NCBI RefSeq assembly: GCF_010093535.1
Contig: NW_022985174.1
Location: 527,256 to 591,255, forward strand
Direction: 5' to 3'
DNA: 64,000 nt
From: Lindgomyces ingoldianus
Taxonomy: Eukaryota; Ascomycota; Dothideomycetes; Pleosporales; Lindgomycetaceae
Position numbers and translations under genes: made by a program. The notes under the pieces are model-generated. The model saw nothing but the letters and a program-made list of their open reading frames with translations. It was not told where the DNA came from and searched no databases. Shown here piece after piece: positions 11,018-21,173 of this stretch. Positions within the stretch are counted from its first letter, which is position 1; the number at the start of each line of letters is the position of its first letter.

Positions 11018-13265
11018 CTAAACAAAATCAAAAACATCCCCCACCTCCCTAACCATCCTCCCCACCCTAGTGCTCCCAACCACCCGCTCCAACTCTAACC
11101 CATCCCACCTCGAAAACAACACCCTAACCGCCGCCCCCATCCCCATCGTCACCTCCCCCCTCTCAATCTCCTTTCCAATCCACCCCACCACCTCTTCATA
11201 AAACCGTGGATTCTCTGGAACCCCATAAAACCACACCCTCTTAACCCCCCTTATCTGATAGCGATGGAAATGATGCGCGCGGCCTGTATATAAAAGGAGA
11301 GAATGTCTCCCAGACATGAAATGCGAACGTGCTTTACGGATATCAGTGAGATCGGTGTATTCCGATATCGAGGCATACGAAAGAGGAGAGTCGACGAGGG
11401 AGTTGCGGACGCGGACGAAGTCAAGGTAAGATGGGATGAAGAGGATGACACCAAGCCCTCCCTTCGCGGGTTTGGGGAGTTGGAGAATGGCGGGGAGGAC
11501 GGTTGTTTGGAAGAATTTGAAACGAGCATCGGGGTCGGATGTATGAGCGGGGGAGTCGAAGCGCGTGAAGGTTTGCGGAATGGAGAGATGTGCTAGGGTG
11601 GAGATGGCGCCGTGAGGGTAGATGGGGGTGTATTTAAGACGGCCGGAGATGTTTTTCATGGCTTTATTGTATAGCGCGTTTATTTTGGGGGTTAGGTATG
11701 CGGAGAGGACTATGGTCTGTCGGTAGTTTGCGGCGTGGCCGTCGAGATACCAGTTCCGGACGCGAGAGAAGTCGCAGCCGTGTGCCTCGCGTGGTTGTAG
11801 GTTGAGGTGGGAGAAGACGTATTCTGCGTGTTCCCAGTTTTGCATGAGCGTTGCGTCGGCTTGGTCCATGATCACTATTTCGATGGAGCTGAGGAAGTCG
11901 TAGTCTTTCTTCTTGGGATCGCCGGATTCGATGGCGCGGCGGAGGCCGAGGGTGGAGGCGATGATGATGTCGGAGTTGTAGAATTTAGAGTAGAGCTTTA
12001 GGGTCTTGCGGGTGAATTTCAGGCCGATTCGGAATTCGTTTTCGTCGTTGCCTTCGAAGAGTTCTCGGAAATCTTCGGGCTTGTTGTCAGAGAATTTGTC
12101 CTCTTCCAAAGAGAAGCTGTCGAGAAACCGCTTTTTGTTCTCTTGTTGCTCAAACTCGCAGAGTTGGGTGATGGCGTTTACGACTCGTACACAAGCCTGC
12201 TTTGTCTCAAGCAGGAAAAGTACTTTTGGACGAGTGAAACCCTGGTCCCGATACTCAACGCTCTCGTTCTCCGGTTCACGGGACAGCTTTGCGTTGTTCT
12301 TGATAACGCGATCGCGGGTCTTGAATATGTGGTTCAAGGCGTGGAGACATGTTATATGGCGGAGGCGGGGAGCGTTCTGGACAGTCCGACCGCAGAAGAG
12401 CACGTCATGGTAGTCGAAGATGCGCGGAACAATAGCCTGTTCGAGGGTGGAGAATTGGCCGATGATGTTTTGCGCATTTGACACCAGTCGAGACTTCAGC
12501 TTCACATCTCTAACCGTCTTCGCCTTCAGGTTGGATGCCGCTTTCTGTTCTGTCCCCGGTACCTGCAGTGTGCACTTTCCCTCGCCGTCAACATCCACCT
12601 TCTCTGGCATCCACGCATTCGCCTCGATAGCCTTCAGTCTCCTCGCCAAGTCTTTTTCATCCACGATTGCGAAATGCTGTTCGAAGGGGTCTGAAGCATC
12701 CCCTTCGTCCTCATCTTCGATCTCACCCACCTGAACCTCGATTAATCGTTCATCGCCCTCGGCACCTTCATCACCTTCAGCTTCTCCCGCTTCGTCTGCG
12801 TTATGCTGTTCCTGTTGCCCATACTCTTTATCTTCAGAGAGAGTAGAGATATGGTTCAGCTTCCGCCTCTTCCTCCGTGGATTGTCCTTTGCCGCGACCT
12901 GGTGAAAGGACTGCAGCAACGAGTGGAAGGCGCTCGCTGGAGGTTGCAAGTTTTCGTCTTCTGCGGAATATTCTGACGTCGCCACGGACTCGTTGTCGGA
13001 TTCAGGGAACTCGGGAACATCCAAGTGTCTTTTCAGTGTCAGCCACCCCTGATCTCTCCCCAATTGGAGACGGATAATCCACTTACTCTTCTGCAACAGC
13101 TTCTTCAACCCTCGCAGTAGAAAACACCCCTTCCCTACCATCTCTCGAGCGCATATCACCTCGCACTCTCCCTCTCTCCCTCCCGCTCCCCCGTCCCTTC
13201 CCCATTCCTCTCCCCATTCCTCTCCCCTTTCCTCGAAAGCTTCCTCGTCCACGAAAAGGTGCCAT
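11018..13265 (-). CDS. UTP25: U3 small nucleolar RNA-associated protein 25 (DEF homologue)
   Basis: A 729-aa nucleolar protein needed for 18S rRNA maturation in the SSU processome. Exon 1 (13087-13265) encodes an Arg/Gly-rich GAR-like N-terminus ending in [11 protein letters not shown] 58-bp intron (13029-13086) follows, then exon 2 (11018-13028). Family landmarks in order are an acidic region, [35 protein letters not shown], the degenerate helicase-like motif [43 protein letters not shown], and the C-terminal [31 protein letters not shown] and [20 protein letters not shown]. The length fits fungal members. Divergent from eIF3f. Confidence 0.92.
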
Positions 13266-13499
13266 GTCGCGATAAATAAAAATTGTTATTGCCCAGAACC
13301 TAATTCCTCCTGCTCAAAAAAATATCCCATCCAGTGGCCCGAGCTCAAAAATTTAACGAGAGGGTCCGCACGCGCCAAGATTTTCTTCCTCCCAATATAC
13401 CACTCCCGCGCCCCGCCAACCCGCTCCCACGCCCACGCCCTCACCACCACCGCTCGCTTTTTGCACCGTCAGACCCGCCTGTCTGTCTGGACGCCTACC
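13266..13499. promoter_or_regulatory. shared divergent promoter of UTP25 and eIF3f
   Basis: Only 234 bp separate the two start codons. The region is pyrimidine-rich on the plus strand and has no clear TATA box. A common promoter for two genes of the translation/ribosome programme is inferred from layout. Confidence 0.5.
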
Positions 13500-14685
13500 A
13501 TGTCGCAAAAAGATTCTTTTCTACATCTCGCGCGGCCTCTAGGACCCGCCCCAGTTGGCACACAACCCTCGACAGCCCCGCTGAGCGTCGTGATCCAACC
13601 CCCAGTACGTCCACGGCCACAGCCCTCCCAAACCACCCTGAATAATACCCTCCTGATGAAATGAGCGTGAACAGGCCATCTTCTCCATCCTCGACCATTC
13701 TCTCCGCCGCCCCTCAGACCAAGACCGCGTAATCGGCACCCTCCTCGGCACCCGCAGTGAAGATGGCACCGAAGTCGAGATCCGTAACTGCTACGCCGTG
13801 CCCCACACCGAAACTGCCGAACAGGTCGAAGTAGACATGGACTACCAAAAGCAAATGCTGGCTCTCCATCTGCGCGCGAATCCACGAGAAGTCTTGGTAG
13901 GCTGGTACGCCACGAGTAACGAACTCAACACGTTCAGCGCACTTATTCAGAATTTCTACGGGCAGCAGGGCGATGGTACGTGGCCGTACCCGGCGGTCCA
14001 CTTGACGGTCAGTACGGTGCCGGGACAGGAGATTGAGGCACGCACGTATATATCCGCACCAATTGGTGTCACGGCGGAGCGTGCAGCAGACAGTTGTTTA
14101 TTCATTCCCGTACCATATGAAATCAAGTACGGAGAGGCGGAGAAGTCTGGGTTGGAGCTTATTTCTAGCGCTAAAGACCGCGAGGATCGGAGTCAGGGGA
14201 TTATCACGGATTTGGAGAGTTTGGAGCGCGCTGTGCAGCATGTGCTGGATATGTTGGAACGCGTCAGCAATTATGTGAATAATGTGCTGGATGAGGAAGC
14301 GACGCCGAGTTCGGCCTTGGGCCAGTTCCTGATGAATGCGCTGAGTTTGGCGCCGAAGGTTGATGCTGCAGATATTGAGAGAGATTTGTATGCGCACACC
14401 CCCCCCTCTTGGTTCCTTCTTTGGGTATATGCAAGTAGAGCTAATGCGATGGATTGCAGCAACAACCACATCCAAGACGTCCTTGTAGTATCCTACCTCG
14501 CCAACACCATCCGCATACAAATCGACCTATCAAACCGTCTCGCCACCGCCGCCCTCACTCTCGGTACTGGAGACGCCTTGACCGGCGAAGGAGGCGGTGG
14601 GCATCGTGAAGGAGGGGGTGACCGAGGGGGTAGAGGAGGTGGAAGAGGTGGAAAAGGGAGACAAGCTAGGACGGTTGAAGCTTGA
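13500..14685 (+). CDS. eIF3f: eukaryotic translation initiation factor 3 subunit F
   Basis: A 347-aa MPN-domain subunit of eIF3. Exons are 13500-13604, 13675-14387 and 14460-14685. The N-terminal MPN domain reads [32 protein letters not shown] and LVGWYAT. The zinc-binding JAMM residues are not all present, as usual for the non-catalytic eIF3f/h type. The C-terminal helical region [27 protein letters not shown] follows the last intron. The protein ends in a Gly/Arg-rich tail. Intron phases 0 and 2 preserve the family sequence. Confidence 0.94.
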
Positions 14686-15086
14686 ACGGGATTCTCTCCA
14701 CATTTGACGACGTAGGTGGGTGGAAGTGTTGGGATGCGGGAACGAGGTTGCATGAGAGAGACTAGAACGAGGGCATGAGTGTTATCAGAAGGTAAGATGC
14801 GCTGCTCTTGGTGCGAGCAGGACAGTACCCCAGGCGGGATGGGATAAAAGGCGCGCCACGGGCATAAAGAGAGAGAGAGTGCGCGTGACATGATTTTAGG
14901 CCCTGGAAAGGCTGGCTCTGTATGAGTAGTACCCATTCCACGCTTGACATAGATATCGGGCGCTGAGCCATTGCCCGCTGTACCCGAATTTGTGTGCCCG
15001 CCCAGGCAAATTCCACTTCAATCCCAAATGCTCCCGTAGAGAAGGATAAGCCAAGAAGATAATTCGCATGCTAACGCTGTTGACAC
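14686..15086. other. spacer after eIF3f
   Basis: 3' flank of eIF3f. No gene or repeat recognised. Confidence 0.5.
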
Positions 15087-15863
15087 TTAAAGGTCTTGTT
15101 CGCCAGACGCTCGAATTGTCAACGACTCTCCGGGTGTCAGTTCGTCACTAGTGTTCGGTTTGTCGCAGAAACTTGGATGAATTTTACGAAGACCTACCGT
15201 AGCTGCACCGCAGTTGCCTCCTGGGATGTAGGAATGAAAATTCGGGGCCGTGTTTTGATCACCACCGCTGTTGGGGGTTTTAGGGCACTTGTTCAAATAG
15301 ACCTACATAGGCCAATATGTGTTTCATTGTTGGGTCTAGACCATTGGGAAGCACGGAACAACGTGCAAGCAACGGTGCTCCCGCAGCGAGACAGACCTGG
15401 AAACAAACCTCTGCCAAGGGGAGGAGAACAGCTGGCAAAATGCACTAGAAATGGTACCTAGACGTGGACCACGTACCTGTGTTGTCCTCGGGATTGACTC
15501 TGAGAAGGTCGGCTTGGCCATCTGGAGAATATCAATAAGCCTTTGGAGAGGCGCTGATATCTATTGCCCAAGCTAATATCCGGCATCTAGAAATCTTTCG
15601 TAAACTGTAAATTCAGGAAAAGTGTTGGACGAATCATAATCCATGAAGTATCCGCTTAATCTTTGGTCTATATCATTATAGAGCTTGCCCATTGGTCTCC
15701 ATTCACAGATGCCTCCCTTCAATCGACCTCGATCTTCCTCTACTCTCTGGCCTAGATTATACCAGACGTGAGTTTTTCCAGTAGACTTGTCGACCCAAAG
15801 AAAATCGCTTCTAAGTGAGCTTAGCAGGGTTCGTTTGAAAGAAAAGAAAGCCTCGCCTCCCAT
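15087..15863 (-). pseudogene. relic of an FG-GAP/VCBS-repeat secreted protein (C-terminal part)
   Basis: On the minus strand several frames carry pieces of an FG-GAP-repeat protein of the type fused to GDSL or glycosidase domains in ascomycetes. 15863-15573 has FLWVDKSTGKTHVWYNLGQR. Around 15530-15480 a frame reads DGQADLLRVNPEDNT and ends at a possible GTACGT donor. Further down a frame reads VYLNKCPKTPNSGGDQ and YIPGGNCGA. No N-terminal catalytic domain or signal peptide is attached, and a hAT element sits 195 bp upstream of the first Met. It is either a 5'-truncated gene with introns or a pseudogene; the latter is preferred. Confidence 0.5.
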
Positions 15864-16049
15864 CTCCTATTGTTATAGCTGTGCATTAGCGTAATGATCA
15901 AATTACCGGCGCAGTCATGCTTTTTTTCCCAGTGACCTGTTCATGTCATCAGTTACTTAGACATGGCCCATACTCTTTGAAGGCAAACTTACATCCAAAA
16001 ATCTGTGATTTGCCCTATCTTTGTTCTCAGAGAACTTTATTTGTCCTAT
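15864..16049. other. short spacer between FG-GAP relic and hAT element
   Basis: No recognisable feature. It may be the decayed 5' part of the FG-GAP relic. Confidence 0.3.
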
Positions 16050-16763
16050 CGGTCGAGCAGCGCTTCCAACGAGGCGTATTACCGTACGATTGGGCAATTT
16101 TGAGGCCTGTGCGGGTGAGATTTGGTGTACGTTCGTACGACAAGGAGGAGGAGAGATAGGTGTACGTATCGTAACTGGTACAGCTCTCGTGATCTGTACA
16201 AGTAGTACGATTCAATTAAAGTACGCCGTACTCTAGTTAAAACAGCTAAGGCTATAGGTCTCTAGAGACGCAGCATTAAGATCTAATTAGCTATAAAATA
16301 ACTAATTCTCCCTAGTAACAAAAGCAGAGAGGTCTAAAAGCTTACTGCTTACTACCTTGTGCTGTAGAAATTAAAGGCCAGTTAACCTAATGCTCCCTTA
16401 GTAGGTGCTGACCACCTTTGCAGCGCCTTGACAGCCTTACTCATGACACTAACAGCAGAGCTAGAGGCAAATTACCTTGCCCTGCTCCTCTAGGAGCGCT
16501 AAATCCGTCCCATGAGCCCACGCCTTTAACGGCATGCGATTGCCTTGCAACATTGTCCCCGCGAAACTCTCACCCAATCAGAGCCCTAGAAAACTCCTGG
16601 ATGCTTCCTGCAGGCCTATTGATCCGCACTACGTACCGTACCTAGGGCATCATTAAACGTACGGTGCGGCTCACGAACTCGGTACGTCCGTACTGAACAC
16701 GTGACCATTACGGTTCACTTTGTACCGACCGTAGTACGGCCTGTTGGAAGCCCTGCGGTCGAG
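16050..16763. mobile_element. 698-bp non-autonomous hAT-type DNA transposon with 8-bp target duplication
   Basis: The element spans 16058-16755. Its termini are imperfect inverted repeats, CAGCGCTTCCAACGAGGC on the left and the inverse of CAGGGCTTCCAACAGGCC on the right. It is flanked on both sides by the identical octamer CGGTCGAG (16050-16057 and 16756-16763). An 8-bp target-site duplication with CAG-starting termini is characteristic of the hAT superfamily. No transposase frame is present, so movement would depend on an autonomous relative. The right-hand 128 bp recur inverted at 60342-60469. The subterminal zones are full of GTACGG/CCGTAC motifs, the usual style of hAT transposase binding sites. 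Confidence 0.85.
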
Positions 16764-17255
16764 TGCCCTCTTTGTAATTCATGATAGCTGTCAAGTGCTT
16801 GGTAATTACCTATCGACAAAGTTGCATACTCATGTACTTTCAGTTCGTCCATTGCAATCCATGCAGCTGTAGTCGACTCTGAAATATGTCAGTCCATGTG
16901 CCCATTGAACCTCTTCCACGCCATCTGCCGAAGTTCGCTCGAAATCCCGGACCGCGCATTTCGGCCGGGATGTATCTAAATATAAGTACCTTCTCAAGTG
17001 CCACGGACTTTGCGCCGCATTCCACAAAATGAGGATTTGGGGCGTACGCCCAACGGAGCCGCACCGGCGCTGAAGGCGGCGTTGGAATTCTTATGATATA
17101 TGCTCACCACAACACCACGCGCTCAACTGGGCCGCACTAGCACTGAGGGCAGTGCTTGAAACTTTCATAATATATGCCGGCCATCTTGCTGTCAAGATGT
17201 GTCCGTTCATCTCAAACTCTGCTCATCTCAAACTCTGCTCATTGCCCGCTCCAAC
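16764..17255. other. upstream region of the GDSL esterase gene
   Basis: No gene is seen. It contains a degenerate tandem duplication (described separately) and, just before the ATG, a perfect duplicate of TCATCTCAAACTCTGC (17209-17240) in the leader. TATA-like elements TATGATATATGC and CATAATATATGC lie in the two duplicate units. Confidence 0.45.
17049..17181 (+). repeat. degenerate ~57-bp direct repeat upstream of the GDSL gene
   Basis: Units at about 17049-17105 and 17126-17181 share the order GAGCCGCAC...GCTGAAGGC...TTGGAATTCTTATGATATATGC versus GGGCCGCAC...ACTGAGGGC...TTGAAACTTTCATAATATATGC. Many differences are C/T or G/A transitions. Confidence 0.6.
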
Positions 17256-18342
17256 ATGCGGTTCAAGATTGATGGACTCGTTGCAACTATTACCGTCTTT
17301 TCCCTACCCTACTTCATAGGCAGTGGCCTAGCTTCCACTTCGAATGAGTTCAACCTGCCTCAAGGCATTCGGGGTGGCAGTACTAATGGCCTCTTCAATT
17401 TCGCCTCTGATCTACATCGTCGCCAGAGTACTGACCCTGAATGGCTTCGGATAATGCCTTTGGGAGCATCGATTGTCGCAGGTGTTGCATCTTCTCCTAG
17501 TGATGGCTTTCGCAAGCCCTTGCGTGATCATTTGAGATCCATCGGGTACAAGGTCAATATGGTCGGAAGCCAGTAAGAGAACATTTCCCGGTATCCTCTC
17601 CGATAACACAATTAGGTAACAAGAAACCTTGCCAGATTCAACATGGATGGCAGCATGCGAGATGGTGATCATGAAGGGCATCCGGGACATCGCATCGATC
17701 AGATCGTCAATGACATTGATCTGTCCAACGATACTAAGCCGAATCTCTATCTTATCAATGCTGGCACTAACGACTGTCAACAAAACTACTTGGAGATGAG
17801 GGGCACCATCAACCGCCTACGCGGTCTGGTAGAAAAAGCTTGGGATATGTCGACGAGAGCAACGATAATCCTTTCAACTCTCCTTCCGTCAGACAATGAG
17901 GATCAGGTTCCCGGTGCCAACGAACGCGTTAGTCAACTTAATATTGAAATACGAGAGTGTAAGTTCCCTATTGATGCAATGACCCATGTACAGAGTTATT
18001 ACGCATCAGACACTGAGTGCTAGCTAATGGAATCTATGTATAGTAGCTTCGTTTTTGAATAGGACTGGTAGCAGGATCGAACTTGCAGAAATGAACGATG
18101 GTGAGTACAATACTATCTCATGGCGACGCGTGCAGTTTTTTTCCAGACACAATTTGACTGACTGTACAGGCTTCATTACCAACGCCGACTTGAGCTGTGA
18201 CGGAATCCATCCCACCAATGCTGGGTACCGAAAGATGGCTGTCGTTTGGAACGCCGCAATCGCCAAAGCACAGGCAGCCCACTTTTTGCAAGACCCAGAA
18301 GACAATGGTATACCGGATGGTACGCCTAATAATAGAAACTAG
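17256..18342 (+). CDS. secreted GDSL esterase, carbohydrate esterase family 3 type
   Basis: Four exons (17256-17572, 17636-17958, 18044-18100, 18170-18342) give a 289-aa SGNH hydrolase, expected to deacetylate polysaccharides such as xylan outside the cell. After an N-terminal hydrophobic signal (residues about 1-25) and a Kex2-like HRRQ site comes IMPLGASIVAG, the nucleophile block with Ser in place of the usual GDSL context. Then come the Gly/Asn blocks HPGHRID and LINAGTND and the Asp/His block CDGIHPTNAGYRKMA. The catalytic Ser, Asn, Asp and His positions all look intact. The reading frame stops soon after the esterase domain, whereas downstream sequence still carries FG-GAP remnants. The present gene is therefore probably a truncated form of a longer esterase/FG-GAP fusion. 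Expression is unproven, since the annotated stop may itself be degenerative. Confidence 0.8.
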
Positions 18343-20299
18343 ATCGCGGGCAGGCAGATGGGCCTTACTGGACCTAGAAAGGCTACGGCTCCTTCGACAA
18401 TAGCCCGTATCGCTATAACGGCACCAAGATAGGGGGCTACATTCCCTACGCTTCTTTCCAATAAATATGATAGACTTGAGAAAAGAATCGCGTTTGCTCA
18501 GATTATCAATGTGGGTAGAAATCTATATCCTGAGGGAGCATTTGAAGACATGTTGTATTGGGTCAGGGACACTCAAGGGAAAATGGTGATTAGGATCATG
18601 GTTTTTAGCGAGGACGGGAATACTATAAGCATTTGAAAGAATATCTACCTTTTGGCTGTCCTTCTGATGATGGTAGGTAGGCCGATGTAACTTTTATGCC
18701 CTCTAGGGTGGCCGTGTATTTTTTACCGCAAGAATAAACTTCTCTCACTTTTAGATGAATGGTGAGCACATACCAATCTCTGGAAAAGGGTTTGTAAATA
18801 AAAGATTTATGCAATCACTAACGAAAAAAAGGCGGTTTCCTTGACGACTACGTTTGTGTTCACGTGGACGCAAAGTTACATGTAGGCGTGAACACCGGCA
18901 CAGGTTCTAACGGAGAAATTGTCTTTAAAGAAGTCGGATTTCCTGTCTCAGCTCATGCTGGCTTTGAAGACAGACATGCCCACTTTAGGTAAGGACCATG
19001 ATGTTTATCAAAATTTTCCATCCGCTGCTGCTTACCTTTGACCAAATCGATATTGGCGGGGATGGAAGAACAAGTACGTTCTCGCTATTCCGGAAGTTCT
19101 CGAAGATACACCAGATATGTCTTCTGTACAAGGAATCTGGGTTACTTTGTGCCGGTTGGATGTCCTAGTTGCAGAGATACGTAGTGACTACCCTCACTAG
19201 ATTATTGTTTGATCATCAGTCGCAATGGATACACCCGCTGCTAGCGTAAGAGCGAACTCAGTGACTCAGCAGGATGTTAGCAAGGCCTTCCGTGATGTTT
19301 CCTCCCTAAGGGAAGGGAGATCCGTCGAACGGGATTTGTTGATATCAATGGTGATGGCCGATCCGAATAGATTGTAAGAAGAGTTCCGAGCGAAATGTGA
19401 TTACATCAACTAATCAATCATTAGTGGGTCGATGACAAAGGCGATACCGACGCCTACACCAATATGAGAGGTCTAGAATCCAAATATAGAGAGAAATTTA
19501 GCCTTATGCCAAATTGGCTTCATGCCTAGGCTTTCCATGGTGGCATGGACGCTGAGTGAGTGCGCGATAAGATACATTTCGCCCGCATTTTGACTAAGGA
19601 CGGGAAGGGAAGGCGTGACTATGTGTGGGTTAAGATGATACCTGTGGAAACACTACATTTGGCGATACCGCATCCCAATTTAATGTTTGGCGGAATCATA
19701 ATTCAGGAGGTACTCAACGGAAAAGTGACAAGGACAGATATACTATTGATATAGTAGTCGCATTCCGGAGTCACCCCGAAGAGCTTTTTTGCTAACGGAC
19801 TCGTAAATGACAGTCCAGCGATGGGCTAGCTTTCATCTCCTTCTAGCTTACCAAGTGATAAGTGGTGTTCTTGCAGCAAAGATGATTACCTACAGATCCG
19901 GCCCAACGTCGACATCGATATGTGGGAAAATATGGCCAGTCCTCTACAATGAGTGGATAGGCCTAGCTACAGACACAAGATCTGAAACATTTGCTAACTA
20001 TACCCCCAAGAACAGGCGAGGAATCATTACCAGCATCGTGCCAGTGGATCCGAGATTCGTGCATATCTGTGACTATGTAACATAGACGCCACACCGTTAC
20101 TTGAGGGCTCCGATTTTATGCTGACACTCATAGGGCGGTGACAGCAAACTAGAAATCCTAAAAGTGAATCGAGATAATAGCGCCTTCACAGTATTTCCCA
20201 ATACATACAAAGGGTCTAGTCAAATTATATTCGGCAAACCGTTTACTATGGGTACTCTGAACCACAGGCGCGAGAAGCAGGGATGGACTACCGAAATAT
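18343..20299 (+). pseudogene. decayed FG-GAP-repeat C-terminal region of the GDSL protein
   Basis: Plus-strand fragments in changing frames continue the protein. Around 18370-18463 a frame reads KGYGSFDNSPYRYNGTKIGG with an in-frame TAG before it. 18831-18990 reads DDYVCVHVDAKLHVGVNTGTG. About 19049 reads DIGGDGR, about 19340 FVDINGDGRSE, about 19424 WVDDKGDTDAY, and 19560-19754 IHFARI...DYVWVK. The DxNxDGR signatures are FG-GAP calcium-binding motifs of beta-propeller repeats. Later open frames at 19807-20085 and 20164-20300 may belong to the same relic. Frequent TAG/TAA codons and frame changes indicate inactivation, although some changes could be unrecognised introns. Confidence 0.6.
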
Positions 20300-20838
20300 T
20301 TGATCTCGTCGTACAGTTTGCAGACTTAAGGGAGATACCGAGCGCCACATTGAGCGACAGGTTCAGGAGTCGGTTGCAACTGAGGCCGGAGCTGAGACTC
20401 AGACTGAGCGACATTCGACCGCAGAGACCACTGAGGCACCACCTGAGACTGACGCTGAGGGCGAGAAGATAGACGGTGTAACTATCACGAAAAACGAGGC
20501 CCGCTCCGAGACTGAGTCCCACAAATCCTACCAAGCAACCATCGAGGACGACTTCGAAGACCTAGGTACTGAGACCGCTTCCACTATCTCTGGGACCTAC
20601 ACGCCTCCCACTACCACCGAGGCTCCGGTTGAACAGTAGCAGAAGTCAGAATTTTCCGCTCAGCAAGAGCAATAGCAGGAGCATACTGAGGAGAGCCCTC
20701 AATTTCTTTCGAACGGTCTTTCCGCTTCCCAGCCAAGATTGATGCAGAGAATGTGAGGGCTAAGCTTCAGGATGGAGCGCTTTCTATTAGTGTTCCCAGA
20801 GGCAGGCTCAGGGGATCAAGAATATTACCATTAAATAA
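20300..20838 (+). pseudogene. relic of an HSP30/HSP20-type small heat-shock protein
   Basis: A frame from about 20325 reads LKGDTERHIERQV, the end of the first half of an alpha-crystallin domain. It continues through a Glu/Thr-rich, disordered insert (to TAG at 20637). The same frame continues past 20637 and a second TAG at 20673, both in Gln-rich context as expected for CAG-to-TAG mutation. From 20711 another frame reads ERSFRFPAKIDAENVRAKLQDG and LSISVP, the classic second half of the domain, and a third gives IKNITIK with a stop at 20836. Fungal HSP30 proteins have just this long insert between the domain halves. Two stops, two frame changes and no N-terminus make it a pseudogene. Confidence 0.6.
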
Positions 20839-21173
20839 GTGGCTATTTGGGAGAGAAAGAGACCCAGAGAAGTAATTACGGGAAATTAATCAATGGGAGT
20901 GATAGATATGGAGGATTTGTAACTGTACTGGATTGATAATGGATTGAAGTGTACGATACTTAGATATCGGTAATGTGCGCTACATTCCTGTTGTCCCACC
21001 TAATCTGAGAGTACTAGATAATGAAAGGCTATTCACAATCAGAAGCTGCCGAAAACCTGTTACTACAAATCTAGTCATGTGGAGGGACTGGAAGGTAAAA
21101 TCGATACCCTCGCATTCACGACCACGAAGACGGCAAATATCTATTTCAGCGTTCTTTCGCCATGCGTAGCCCT
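20839..21173. other. AT-rich spacer
   Basis: Separates the heat-shock relic from the 3' end of the minus-strand gene. Nothing recognised. Confidence 0.4.
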
